Assembly: GCA_964383845.1 (NCBI GenBank)
Contig: CAYLIF010000014.1
Location: forward strand, 1 to 40,975
Length of the DNA: 40,975 nucleotides
Source of the DNA: JAAZGD01 sp964383845
Lineage (GTDB): Bacteria > Bacillota > Clostridia > Peptostreptococcales > Anaerovoracaceae
Reading direction: 5' to 3'
In this document: piece by piece, positions 15,842 through 24,341 of the stretch
Position numbering within the stretch: position 1 is the stretch's first letter
How the letters are laid out: each line of letters begins with the position of its first letter
Translations under genes and position numbers: made by a program
Notes under the pieces: generated by a model
Told to the model about the DNA's origin: nothing
The model's input: only the letters and a program-made list of their open reading frames with translations
The model's database searches: none

Positions 15842-16576
15842 TTACATTCCTCCGTCTACGCCAATAACTTGGCCGGTTATATACCCTGCTTCTTCTGAGG
15901 CAAGAAAAATCGCCAAAGAAGAAATATCTTTGCTTGTCCCAACTCTTCCTATTGGGATTCCATTTAACAAGGCAGCCTTCTGGGAATCGTTCAAAACATC
16001 TGTCATATCTGTTTCTATAAATCCTGGGGCTATAGCGTTTACAGTAATTCCTCTGCGGCCAAGCTCCTTTGCTGCTGATTTCGTTAAACCAATTATTCCT
16101 GCCTTAGATGCGCTGTAATTGCTTTGGCCAGCATTTCCGTTTATACCTACTATGGATGACAAATTAATGATTCGTCCATATCTTTGTTTTACCATTACTT
16201 CTGCACAAGCTTTCAAAAAATTGAAACTTCCCGTGAGATTAGTATCAATAACCTCTGTGAAATCCTCTTGATTCATTCTTAAAATAAGCTTATCTTTTGT
16301 AATTCCAGCATTATTGATTAATATATCAACACTACCAAATTCTTCCTTTGTAGCATTTATAACTTCTTTTGCAAAACTAGAGTCTTTTACATCCCCTTTG
16401 AACAAAACGACATTCCCCTGTATTTTTTTTATTTCTTCTTCTGTGATTTTAGCAGCGTCTTCATTCCCCCTATAGCATAAAGCTAGGTTAGCGCCATTTT
16501 CAACTAAGGCTAAGGCAATTGCTTTACCTATTCCTCTGACTCCACCTGTAACAATAGCAGTTTTTCCCTTTAACAT
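15842..16576 (-). CDS. fabG: 3-oxoacyl-ACP reductase FabG
   Basis: A 244-residue short-chain dehydrogenase that reduces 3-oxoacyl-ACP with NADPH in FAS-II. It has the TGGVRGIGKA nucleotide-binding loop (10-19), NNAG (about 90), the catalytic Ser-Tyr-Lys set (NLSSIVG ... NYSASKAG) and the C-terminal 'GYITGQVIGVDGGM' typical of FabG. It lies between fabD (36 nt gap) and fabF (0 nt). Typical length; no anomalies. Confidence 0.95.
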   Translation of the reverse strand: MLKGKTAIVTGGVRGIGKAIALALVENGANLALCYRGNEDAAKITEEEIKKIQGNVVLFKGDVKDSSFAKEVINATKEEFGSVDILINNAGITKDKLILRMNQEDFTEVIDTNLTGSFNFLKACAEVMVKQRYGRIINLSSIVGINGNAGQSNYSASKAGIIGLTKSAAKELGRRGITVNAIAPGFIETDMTDVLNDSQKAALLNGIPIGRVGTSKDISSLAIFLASEEAGYITGQVIGVDGGM

Positions 16577-16612
16577 TTTTATGCTCCTCTTTAAATAAAG
16601 TTGTATCTTAAT

Positions 16613-17605
16613 TTATATGGACTCTCTTAAAGTTTCTAAGGTTTTCTCTAAGCTCTCTTGATTTTCTACATTTAAGGTTTTTGCATCAGGGATAGTTTTT
16701 TTAGTTAGACCTGATAAAGTTACTCCCGGACCAATTTCAATATAATAGTCTATTCCTTCCTCCCAAATGGCTTCTATTATTTCTTGCCAATATACTGGTG
16801 AATGAGCTTGCTTACCCATTAATTTAGCTAGATATTCAGATACACTCTCACCATCATTCTGGAAGCCGTCCATTATATCTCGGCCTGTTAAATTGCTATA
16901 AACCTTTACTTGAGGAGTTTTAAGGTCCATTTCTTGAAGTAGGTTTTCCAATTTATCTGATGCGCCTTCCATTAAAGGACTATGAAAAGCAGTACTTACG
17001 CTCAGCATTTTGCTTTTAATACGTCTTTCTTTACTAAGATCCATAAATCTTTCTAAGGCCTCAAAATCTCCAGCCACAACTGTTTGAATTGGAGAATTGA
17101 AATTTACTCCACTTAGCATCCCATCTTCTCTAGCTTCCTCGACACATGAAAGTATATCTTCTCTACCACCAAAGCTTGCTACCATGCCACCTAAAGGTTC
17201 CCCTTTATCATCTCTTCCTGCTTTATCCATAAGGTTTCCTCTTCGAGTAACAATTTCAAGGCCTTTTTCGAAACTATCAATAGAACCGCTGGCAGTAAGG
17301 GCAGCATATTCACCTAGGCTAAAGCCTGAGACAGCAACGATTTCAATATCTCCATTATTATAGCCTTTAGCTTTTTTCAAGCCTTCCATGAATGCTTCAT
17401 AGGCGGCCATAGTTACAGTGAAGATGGCCGGTTGAGTAACATTTGTTTGCCGAAGCAATTCCTTAGTGCCATTAAAACAGTTTTCCCTTACTTCCTCACC
17501 TGCTAATTCAAATATTTTTTTGGCTGCAGGAGATGAATCACTAAGGCTTTTCCCCATTCCCGGGTACTGCGCCCCTTGTCCTGCAAATACTAAAGCTATT
17601 CTCAT
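16613..17605 (-). CDS. fabD: Malonyl-CoA:ACP transacylase FabD
   Basis: A 330-residue acyltransferase that loads malonyl groups onto ACP. N-terminus LVFAGQGAQYPGMG; nucleophile S96 in GFSLGEYAAL (the usual His of GHSLG is Phe here, a variant I believe occurs in other clostridia); catalytic His in STAFHSPLM (about 197-205). I place the start at ATG 17603-17605 because GGAGGCGGAG precedes it and family N-termini begin MRIALVF; the seven codons further upstream (MRRRRKY) are read only from the ribosome binding site region. It overlaps the end of fabK by 65 nt. Confidence 0.92.
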   Translation of the reverse strand: MRIALVFAGQGAQYPGMGKSLSDSSPAAKKIFELAGEEVRENCFNGTKELLRQTNVTQPAIFTVTMAAYEAFMEGLKKAKGYNNGDIEIVAVSGFSLGEYAALTASGSIDSFEKGLEIVTRRGNLMDKAGRDDKGEPLGGMVASFGGREDILSCVEEAREDGMLSGVNFNSPIQTVVAGDFEALERFMDLSKERRIKSKMLSVSTAFHSPLMEGASDKLENLLQEMDLKTPQVKVYSNLTGRDIMDGFQNDGESVSEYLAKLMGKQAHSPVYWQEIIEAIWEEGIDYYIEIGPGVTLSGLTKKTIPDAKTLNVENQESLEKTLETLRESI

Positions 17606-18515
17606 ATATTTTCTCCGCCTCCTCAAACATTTCTTTTATCATCTCTGCCGCAGGTTGTTCTTTTGATATCAAGCCTGCAATTTGTCCAGACATTACTGAT
17701 CCCATCTCCATGTCACCTAGTTTTACAGCATCGTACAGACGCCCAGTACACAGCCTAGCTACTTCTTCTGGATCCGCAAAGTTTTTTTCCAAGGATAGTA
17801 CTTGTTTGGTTAATTTATTTTTTAATACACGCACTGGATGGCCGGTACTTCTTCCAGTAGTTACGGTATCTGAATCCTTTGCCTTGATAATAGCTTTTTT
17901 ATAGTTATCTGAAACTGTACACTCACTGGCAACAACAAATCGGGTACCAACTTGTACACCCAAAGCTCCTAGCATAAATGCAGCTGCCACGCCTCTTCCA
18001 TCTCCAATACCACCTGCAGCTAATACAGGAATTTTCAAAGCGTCTACTAGCTGGGGGATTAACGTCATTGTGGTCATTTCACCGACATGGCCTCCTGCTT
18101 CTAAGCCTTCCCCTACAATGGCATCGGCCCCGGCACGCTCTACTCTTATTGCCAAAGCAACTGAGGCAACTACAGGTATTACAGTAACTCCATGGCTTTT
18201 TAATTGTGGAATATATTTTCCCGGATTTCCTGCTCCTGTAGTTACTACTGGAACCTTTTTATCACAAATAACTTCTACCAACTCATCAATATTAGGTGAA
18301 AGCAGCATTAAATTAACAGCAAATGGTTTGTCTGTCATGGTTCTAACTTTATCAATTTCACATTCAAGCCATTCTTTGGTTTCACCACCGGAAGCTATAA
18401 CCCCTAGACCTCCTCCATTGCTGACTGCTGCGGCTAATGTTGCATCGGCAATCCTTGCCATTGCACCTTGCAGAATTGGATATTCGATATTCAGTAATTC
18501 ACATATTGGGTTCAT
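17541..18515 (-). CDS. fabK: Enoyl-ACP reductase FabK (FMN-dependent)
   Basis: A 324-residue FMN enzyme catalysing the last step of each FAS-II cycle, reducing trans-2-enoyl-ACP; it substitutes for FabI and is insensitive to triclosan in characterised members. Motifs: YPILQGAMARIAD (12-24), EGLEAGGHVGE with catalytic H143, AAGGIGDGRG (about 176), LGVQVGTRFV. Start ATG 18513-18515 has AAGGAAGG at good spacing; an in-frame ATG seven codons earlier lacks this. The last ~23 residues (from KIYENSF) are read across the fabD ribosome binding site and start, an unusual C-terminal extension not expected in the family. Confidence 0.92.
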   Translation of the reverse strand: MNPICELLNIEYPILQGAMARIADATLAAAVSNGGGLGVIASGGETKEWLECEIDKVRTMTDKPFAVNLMLLSPNIDELVEVICDKKVPVVTTGAGNPGKYIPQLKSHGVTVIPVVASVALAIRVERAGADAIVGEGLEAGGHVGEMTTMTLIPQLVDALKIPVLAAGGIGDGRGVAAAFMLGALGVQVGTRFVVASECTVSDNYKKAIIKAKDSDTVTTGRSTGHPVRVLKNKLTKQVLSLEKNFADPEEVARLCTGRLYDAVKLGDMEMGSVMSGQIAGLISKEQPAAEMIKEMFEEAEKIYENSFSICRTRGAVPGNGEKP

Positions 18516-18550
18516 CTGTATTCCTTCCTTAAGCATCTCTATTTATAGAA

Positions 18551-19522
18551 TTAAACTTCATAAACAATAGCTCCCGCACTAAGACCTCCGCCAAAGCCCA
18601 TAAGCATAATTTTATCCCCTTTATTAACTTTGCCTGTCTGCATTAAATCATAAAGAGCCATAGGAACACTGGCTGATGAAACATTACCAGTATCTTTAAT
18701 ACTTATTTGGAATTTTTCAATGGGCTGCTTGGTCTTTTGAGCAGCTGCATTTATAATTCTCATATTAGCTTGGTGAGGAACAAAAAAGGCAATATCATCA
18801 TAGGTTAAACCAGCTCTATTAATAGCCTCCTGCATTACCACATCAAGAGCATTTACAGCAAACTTAAATACTTGCTGTCCCTTCATGGAGATATACATGG
18901 GATCTACAGGTTCACTAATATCCTTATCGAAGGGTCTTTTTCTATACTCTACTCCACAAGGCAAAACGTCCTTTGGGTCATCATAGTTTTTTATGTATGA
19001 AGATAAAATTCCAGGACTATCTGGATCATCTTCTAGTAATGCGGCACCTGCACCATCTCCAAACAATACACAGGTGGTTCGGTCTTCCCAGTTTGTTATC
19101 TTTGATAGGCATTCTGCACCAATTATCAAGGCTCGCTTAAATTTATTTTGTTTCATAAGTGCCTCTGCAGTCCATGCAGCAAAAATAAAACCAGTACATG
19201 CCGCATTTAAGTCAAAGGCTATAGCATTACTAAGACCCAACCTCATCTTCATTAGAGATCCCATAGATGGAACTAGTCTGTCAGGCGTAATGGTGGAAAT
19301 AATAACTAAATCAATAGTATCTGGGTCAACATCACCCATTGCTATTTTTGCAGCAGCTGATGCCAAGTCTAGATTTGTTTCTTCTATGGCAACATGTCTA
19401 TTTTCAATACCTGTTCTATCAACAATCCATTGATTATCTGTCTCTACGATTTTTTCCATATCTTTGTTTGTTAGTATCATTTCTGGTAAAGATTTACCTG
19501 TCCCCTTGATTACAATACCCAA
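18551..19522 (-). CDS. fabH: 3-oxoacyl-ACP synthase III FabH
   Basis: A 323-residue initiating condensing enzyme (acyl-CoA plus malonyl-ACP). The Cys-His-Asn triad is intact: C109 in DLNAACTGF, His in FVPHQANMRI (about 241-250) and Asn in DTGNVSSASVP (about 270-280). The start codon is TTG at 19520-19522, placed by GGAGGG 7 nt upstream; no ATG exists nearby in frame. It is the first gene of the fab operon, with a near-consensus promoter overlapping the terminator of glyS. No acpP follows it, unlike many clostridial fab operons. Confidence 0.94.
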   Translation of the reverse strand: MGIVIKGTGKSLPEMILTNKDMEKIVETDNQWIVDRTGIENRHVAIEETNLDLASAAAKIAMGDVDPDTIDLVIISTITPDRLVPSMGSLMKMRLGLSNAIAFDLNAACTGFIFAAWTAEALMKQNKFKRALIIGAECLSKITNWEDRTTCVLFGDGAGAALLEDDPDSPGILSSYIKNYDDPKDVLPCGVEYRKRPFDKDISEPVDPMYISMKGQQVFKFAVNALDVVMQEAINRAGLTYDDIAFFVPHQANMRIINAAAQKTKQPIEKFQISIKDTGNVSSASVPMALYDLMQTGKVNKGDKIMLMGFGGGLSAGAIVYEV

Positions 19523-19550
19523 ATGTCAGCCCTCCTATAATTACTTCGTC

Positions 19551-19598
19551 TATCAAACTATTTTATTGTAGTATATTTATTTTATCAAAAAAAGTCAA
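19551..19598 (-). promoter_or_regulatory. fab operon promoter with two TTTGATA motifs
   Basis: On the minus strand TTGACT (19593-19598), 17 nt spacer and TATACT (19570-19575) form a near-consensus sigma-A promoter for fabH. The -35 lies in the second arm of the glyS terminator hairpin. TTTGATA occurs twice in the same orientation, at 19583-19589 (spacer) and 19551-19557 (about +6 to +12), 32 bp apart. TTTGAT is the half-site of the published FabT operator, so these are candidate binding sites for the MarR part of the operon's last gene. Confidence 0.65.
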
Positions 19599-19614
19599 CA
19601 GTTTTCTGTTGACT
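19593..19614 (-). terminator. Intrinsic terminator of the ridA-glyS run
   Basis: AGTCAACAG (19593-19601), TTTT loop, CTGTTGACT (19606-19614): a 9-bp perfect stem. On the minus strand it is followed by a run of T (TTTTTTTGA), 44 nt after the glyS stop. Its downstream arm also provides the -35 element of the fabH promoter. Confidence 0.85.
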
Positions 19615-19657
19615 AATTACAATGTTCTATTGTGTGACATACTCCCACCACTTTTAC

Positions 19658-21061
19658 TTAAAATGATAGTCTCTGTTCAATGTAGTCTTTGACTTGGTCC
19701 ATTGGGATTCTAATCTGCTCCATGGTATCTCTGTCTCTTATTGTTACAGATTTATCTTCAACGCTCTCAAAATCAACACATATACTGAAAGGCGTACCTA
19801 TTTCGTCCTGCCTACGGTATCTTTTACCTATAGAGCCCGAAGTGTCATATTCCACCATGAAATGCTTTGCTAGTTCATGGTAAAAGGGTTCTGCCGTGTC
19901 CCCTAGTTTTTTTGCAAGAGGAAGTACTGCTGCTTTGTATGGTGCCAAATAAGGATGAAGACGCAAAACAACTCGGGTATCTTCTTTTCCATCTGGGCTA
20001 GCCAAAACCTCTTCGTCATAGGCATCGCAGAGAAATGCTAAAGCTACTCTATCCGCACCAAGAGAAGGCTCTATACAATAAGGAATATATTTTTCGTTGC
20101 TTTCAGGATCTAAGTAATTCATATCCTGACCCGAATGTTCCATATGCTGCTTTAGGTCAAAATCAGTTCGATCCGCTATCCCCCAAAGTTCTCCCCAGCC
20201 AAAGGGGAACAAGTACTCAATATCTGTAGTAGCTGTACTATAGTGAGACAACTCTTCTTTTTCATGATCCCTAAGTTTGATATGATCATCCTTCATTCCT
20301 AAGTTTAAAAGGAAATCTACGCAAGCTTTTCTCCAGTACGAAAACCATTCTAAGTTGGTTCCAGGTTTGCAGAAAAACTCTAATTCAAGTTGTTCGAATT
20401 CTCTAGTACGAAAAGTAAAGTTTCCTGGAGTAATCTCATTTCTAAAGCTCTTACCAACTTGACCTATTCCAAATGGAATTTTTTTCCTGGAAGTTCTTGC
20501 TACATTCTTGAAATTAACGAAAATACCTTGGGCCGTTTCTGGTCTTAAAAAAACTTCACTTTGAGAGTCTTCTGTTACTCCTTGGAATGTTTTGAACATA
20601 AGATTAAATTGCCGGATACCAGTAAAATCTTTCTTACCACAGTCGGGACAAACAATATCTTCTGTAGCAATGTATTGCTCAAGCTTTTCTTTGGGCCAAC
20701 CATCTACAGTAACATCATTCAACCCTTTGTCTTTTATATAATCTTCGATTACTTTATCAGCTCTGAAACGAGCCTTACACGCTTTGCAGTCTATAAGAGG
20801 ATCTGCAAATCCTCCTACATGGCCAGAGGCAACCCATGTTTTTGGGTTCATAAGTATGGCCGCATCAATCCCCACATTGTATGGACTTTCTTGTATAAAT
20901 TTTTTCCACCAGGCACGTTTAACATTGTTTTTAAACTCTACACCAAGAGGTCCGTAATCCCAGGTATTAGCTAGCCCTCCATATATTTCAGATCCTGCAT
21001 AAACAAAACCACGGCTCTTTGCCAAGGCTACAACTTTATCCATCGTCACTTCTACACTCAT
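19658..21061 (-). CDS. glyS: Glycyl-tRNA synthetase (single-chain, class II)
   Basis: A 467-residue class II synthetase of the homodimeric type, charging tRNA-Gly. Recognisable stretches: FVYAGSEIYGGLANTWDYGPLG (start of family), 'FRPETAQGIF'-like LRPETAQGIFVNF (about 172-184), 'FRNEITPGNFTFRTREFEQLELEFF' (motif 2 region) and the C-terminal anticodon-binding domain (RYRRQDEIGTPF). Zinc-ligand-like cysteines CKAC and CPDCGKK are present in the insertion. It lies 18 nt after the DUF4342 gene and is the last gene before the terminator. Length and motifs are normal. Confidence 0.96.
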   Translation of the reverse strand: MSVEVTMDKVVALAKSRGFVYAGSEIYGGLANTWDYGPLGVEFKNNVKRAWWKKFIQESPYNVGIDAAILMNPKTWVASGHVGGFADPLIDCKACKARFRADKVIEDYIKDKGLNDVTVDGWPKEKLEQYIATEDIVCPDCGKKDFTGIRQFNLMFKTFQGVTEDSQSEVFLRPETAQGIFVNFKNVARTSRKKIPFGIGQVGKSFRNEITPGNFTFRTREFEQLELEFFCKPGTNLEWFSYWRKACVDFLLNLGMKDDHIKLRDHEKEELSHYSTATTDIEYLFPFGWGELWGIADRTDFDLKQHMEHSGQDMNYLDPESNEKYIPYCIEPSLGADRVALAFLCDAYDEEVLASPDGKEDTRVVLRLHPYLAPYKAAVLPLAKKLGDTAEPFYHELAKHFMVEYDTSGSIGKRYRRQDEIGTPFSICVDFESVEDKSVTIRDRDTMEQIRIPMDQVKDYIEQRLSF

Positions 21062-21079
21062 GCTATTATATTCCCGCCT

Positions 21080-21805
21080 TTATTTTTTTTTCAATTCTTC
21101 TAAAACATCATCAAATTCATCTTTTGCGTCGTCAAACTCATCTTTTATTTTATCTTTAACATCATCAAAATCATCTTTTGCATCGTCTAACTTATCTTTA
21201 GCCTTGTCTTTTAAATCTTCAAAGTCGTCTTCCATATCATCAAAAAAATCTTCTTCTTCACTAAGGTCAATATCAATCTTTGGGTTTACTCTGTCCAAAG
21301 CATCACTGGCCTTAACCTTAACATCTTTATATACTTCGGAACCTTTTTTCTTAACTTCTCCGTATAACTCTTCTCCTTTGTCTTTTACATCTCCCAAAGT
21401 ATCCATGGCCATTTCGCTGACATCTAATATTGTTCCATCATCTTTAACAACTTCAATAACACATTTTGCGCCAATCGCAAGAATCGTTCCTATAATAATG
21501 GGAACTGGAGCCAGAACTGTACCAAGAATACCTATATTAACAGGTAGATTTAAAACAATCTCTCCGTCTTTTTTTACGATAACTTTAGAGACATTACCTT
21601 TTCTTATAATTTCTTTCAATTTCTCTACTACAGCGTTACCAGAACCCCCAAAACCATGGCCTGATTTAGCATTGATAGTCTCTTCAATAGAAATGATGGC
21701 ATCAACTACACTTCCACCAGAAGCTTCTAATGCTGACTTGGCTTCTTTGTAAGAAACCCCTGTTCTGTCTTTAACTAGTTCAATTTTTTCTAATGTAATT
21801 TCCAT
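21080..21805 (-). CDS. DUF4342 protein with an acidic Lys/Asp repeat tail
   Basis: A 241-residue protein. Residues 1-45 form a UBA-like helical bundle (VKDRTGVSYKEAKSALEASG), 60-130 a DUF4342-type domain with a central hydrophobic, glycine-rich segment (about 83-105) that may dip into the membrane. The last ~110 residues are highly charged and repetitive: variants of 'DDVKDKIKDEF' and 'DDAKDEFDDV' recur with roughly 11-residue spacing, like LEA-type amphipathic helices. Function unknown. It sits between recO (11 nt) and glyS (18 nt) and should be co-transcribed with them. No cysteines beyond one in the domain, no signal peptide. Confidence 0.7.
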   Translation of the reverse strand: MEITLEKIELVKDRTGVSYKEAKSALEASGGSVVDAIISIEETINAKSGHGFGGSGNAVVEKLKEIIRKGNVSKVIVKKDGEIVLNLPVNIGILGTVLAPVPIIIGTILAIGAKCVIEVVKDDGTILDVSEMAMDTLGDVKDKGEELYGEVKKKGSEVYKDVKVKASDALDRVNPKIDIDLSEEEDFFDDMEDDFEDLKDKAKDKLDDAKDDFDDVKDKIKDEFDDAKDEFDDVLEELKKK

Positions 21806-21816
21806 CTTTTTACCTC

Positions 21817-22572
21817 CTAGGATTCAACGAGAAAACGTTCACTTTTAAATTCCGAAAGATCTAAATGATAGGATATAAAGGACTTAATTCGTTGTCTTAA
21901 CTCTCTAGACATGCTTTTATCCAGTACCATTTTTTCTAAATTACCAATTGGAGTTGCTGAAAAATATTTCAGTACGCTTATTATACCCTCACTAATAGGG
22001 TAAATCAACGATACATTGAAATCTCGATTGGGATTATTGTAGCACTCAGAACATATAAGCCCCCCCTCTGGAATACTAAAGAATGTAAGAGTTTCTTTTG
22101 AGTCGCAAATTACGCAAGATTCCATATGAGGTGCTTGTCCAATAATGTTTAGGGTCTGTATCTGAAATGCCAAAAGCAGGGTATCAAATTTTTTGCTCCG
22201 TTTTTCGAGAAGTTGCAAATAGTCACACAGAAGTTGAAAAAAACTTTCTGAAGCTTGATTTTCTTCAAAGACTTTGTCTGTTAGCTCAAGGGCATAAGAT
22301 CCATACATAAATTTATCTACATCCTCTCCCAGCTTATAGAAATTTCGTATGGTATCCGCACTTTTTATATAGTATATATCCCGGCGTCTGTTAACTTGGT
22401 AGTTTCCAAGCGTAAATGGCCTTATAGCTAGGGCGGATTTGCTCTTACCTTTCTCTGACACGCTGGTGCCCGCACTAATTTTTCCGAATTCTCGGGTAAA
22501 TATTTTTAGCATTCTGATTCCCTTAACTGTTTTAACTTGTTTTAGGATTACACCAGTGGTTTCGCTAAACAT
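21817..22572 (-). CDS. recO: DNA repair protein RecO
   Basis: A 251-residue recombination mediator that, with RecR, helps load RecA onto SSB-coated DNA. N-terminal OB fold (ETTGVILKQVKTVKGIRMLKIFTREFGKI), central helical domain, and a zinc-finger-like CxxC ... CxxC in SCVICDSKE ... LICSECYN (about 147-173). Position directly after era (1-nt gap) matches the conserved Firmicutes order era-recO-glyS. Length is normal. Confidence 0.93.
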   Translation of the reverse strand: MFSETTGVILKQVKTVKGIRMLKIFTREFGKISAGTSVSEKGKSKSALAIRPFTLGNYQVNRRRDIYYIKSADTIRNFYKLGEDVDKFMYGSYALELTDKVFEENQASESFFQLLCDYLQLLEKRSKKFDTLLLAFQIQTLNIIGQAPHMESCVICDSKETLTFFSIPEGGLICSECYNNPNRDFNVSLIYPISEGIISVLKYFSATPIGNLEKMVLDKSMSRELRQRIKSFISYHLDLSEFKSERFLVES

Positions 22573-22573
22573 T

Positions 22574-23452
22574 TTATTCTTTATACCCGAAGTTGGACAG
22601 AGAAAAATCAGAATCTCGCCAATTTTCCCGAACCTTCACCCATAATTCGAGAAAAACTTTTGTACCTAAAAGTCCTTCTATCTCCAGTCTAGCCTGTTTC
22701 CCAATTCCTTTGAGTTTTTTCCCATCTTTGCCAATAATTATTCCCTTATGAGATTTTTTCTCGCAGTAAATAACTGCACTAATCCTTGTAAGTTTATCTA
22801 ACTCTTGGTAACTCTCAATTTCTATTGCTATTCCATGGGGAACCTCTTCATCAAGATATAGCAAGGTTTTTTCTCTAATTATTTCACTCACAATAAATCT
22901 TTCGGGATGATCTGTAATCATATCTGTGGGAAAATATGCAGGGCCTTCTTTCATAAACTCCCCTAATGAATCTATTAGCACGGGGACATTTTTACCACTC
23001 AAGGCACTTATCCCTATTATTTTTTCAAAAACTCCAAAGGCTTCGTAATCCTCAAACACTCTCTGATACTTATCTGGTTCCATAGTATCAATTTTATTGA
23101 TTGCTAATATCTTTGGAGTCTTTATATCTTTTAATAGATCCAAAATATATGCATCACCAGGGCCTTTGCCTAGTTCATCATCAATTATCAAAACTATAGC
23201 ATCCACTTCTTCGAAGGTTCTTAGTGCTTGTTGGGTCATAAAAGACCCTAACTTATTTTTGGGTTTATGAATGCCTGGAGTATCTATAAATACCATCTGG
23301 AGATTTTCTTTACTGTAAATTCCTCTGATGGTATTACGTGTTGTCTGTGGCTTTGAAGTTGTAATCGCTATTTTCTCTCCGATAATAGCGTTCAATAATG
23401 TTGATTTTCCAACATTAGGCCTACCAATTATACCTATAAATCCTGATTTCAT
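22574..23452 (-). CDS. era: GTPase Era
   Basis: A 292-residue ribosome-assembly GTPase that binds the 3' end of 16S rRNA. G1 GRPNVGKST (10-18), G3 DTPGIHKP, G4 NKID (about 119), G5 SALSG, and a C-terminal KH domain with 'KSHKGIIIGKDGKKLKGIG'. Full length. Part of the phoH-ybeY-cdd-era-recO run; 42 nt separate it from cdd. Confidence 0.97.
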   Translation of the reverse strand: MKSGFIGIIGRPNVGKSTLLNAIIGEKIAITTSKPQTTRNTIRGIYSKENLQMVFIDTPGIHKPKNKLGSFMTQQALRTFEEVDAIVLIIDDELGKGPGDAYILDLLKDIKTPKILAINKIDTMEPDKYQRVFEDYEAFGVFEKIIGISALSGKNVPVLIDSLGEFMKEGPAYFPTDMITDHPERFIVSEIIREKTLLYLDEEVPHGIAIEIESYQELDKLTRISAVIYCEKKSHKGIIIGKDGKKLKGIGKQARLEIEGLLGTKVFLELWVKVRENWRDSDFSLSNFGYKE

Positions 23453-23494
23453 CTAAGCTCCATTCCTTTTATTATTATACGTTTATGCACATTC

Positions 23495-23881
23495 TTAAGT
23501 AGATAGGCGAAAGCCCTCGGGAAATAATTGTCCCAGGGTTTTTTCAACTAAGTTATACTCATCTTCACCTGTAATTACCATGAAATTCTCATCGCAAAAC
23601 TCCCACATAAATTGTCGACAAATGCCGCATGGCCATGCACCGCCTTCTTTAGTAGCAACTGCTATTTTTTCAAAAGATCTCTCACCATTAGTAACCGCTT
23701 GAAGAAAAGCACTTCTTTCTGCACAAATGGTTGCCCCATAACTAGAATTTTCAACATTGACTCCTGTATAAACCTTACCGGATTTGGCTAAAAGTGCAGC
23801 CCCAACATAGAAATTAGAAAAAGGAGCATAGGCATTTTGGGCAGTTTCTTTTGCTCTTTTATAAAGTTCTTTGTTATCCAT
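23495..23881 (-). CDS. cdd: Cytidine deaminase
   Basis: A 128-residue zinc enzyme of pyrimidine salvage, converting cytidine or deoxycytidine to the uridine form. The zinc ligands and catalytic Glu are visible in CAERSAF (about 53-59) and PCGICRQFMWEF (about 84-95); substrate-binding NVENSSYGATICAE is intact. AAGGGA precedes the ATG. It is 1 nt after ybeY. The diacylglycerol kinase gene often found between ybeY and cdd in Firmicutes is absent. Confidence 0.95.
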   Translation of the reverse strand: MDNKELYKRAKETAQNAYAPFSNFYVGAALLAKSGKVYTGVNVENSSYGATICAERSAFLQAVTNGERSFEKIAVATKEGGAWPCGICRQFMWEFCDENFMVITGEDEYNLVEKTLGQLFPEGFRLST

Positions 23882-23882
23882 T

Positions 23883-24341
23883 TTATTGTTCCCTTTCTAA
23901 CCCTACTTTATTCATAATCTCTTCTTCAAATTTTCTCATTTCAGATTGTTTGTTTTTTTCTGAATGATCATATCCCATCAAGTGAGCTATGCTGTGAACA
24001 AAAAGATATACTATTTCCCTTTCTGGGCTATGACCAAATTCATCTGCTTGTAATAATGCTTGATCTGTACATATGACTACGTCACCAAAGCATATCTTAC
24101 CAAATGCGGGGATTTCATCTATGGTTTCATACTGAGGGAAGGATAATACATCGGTTATTTTATCTATTCCCCTATATGTATTATTTAAAATTTTAATTTC
24201 TTCCATGGATACAAAAGTTACACTGAACTCAGCTCTATCTTCTGGAACTCTTTTTAGTTGGCAAGCCACTATTGCCGCTTCTTCCATTTTAGCTACCACT
24301 TTGTCTCCTGGCCTTCTATCTTCCCCAAATATAATTTCCAT
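23883..24341 (-). CDS. ybeY: Endoribonuclease YbeY (rRNA maturation factor)
   Basis: A 152-residue metallo-endonuclease involved in 16S rRNA 3'-end processing. The zinc motif is HSIAHLMGYDH (about 114-124), fitting HxxxHxxGYDH although the usual HGxLHL reads HSIAHL. 'NTYRGIDKITDVLSFP' (about 53-68) is the second family signature. ATG overlaps the phoH stop by 1 nt. Confidence 0.95.
   Translation of the reverse strand: MEIIFGEDRRPGDKVVAKMEEAAIVACQLKRVPEDRAEFSVTFVSMEEIKILNNTYRGIDKITDVLSFPQYETIDEIPAFGKICFGDVVICTDQALLQADEFGHSPEREIVYLFVHSIAHLMGYDHSEKNKQSEMRKFEEEIMNKVGLEREQ

Noticed and set aside
18070..18570. 166-codon plus-strand frame opposite fabK/fabH
   Set aside because: It is antisense to well-supported fabK motifs; no Shine-Dalgarno site and no recognisable protein.
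21060..21752. Long plus-strand frame rich in Ser opposite the DUF4342 gene
   Set aside because: It is the mirror of the Lys/Asp-rich repeats on the minus strand and has no ribosome binding site or family resemblance.
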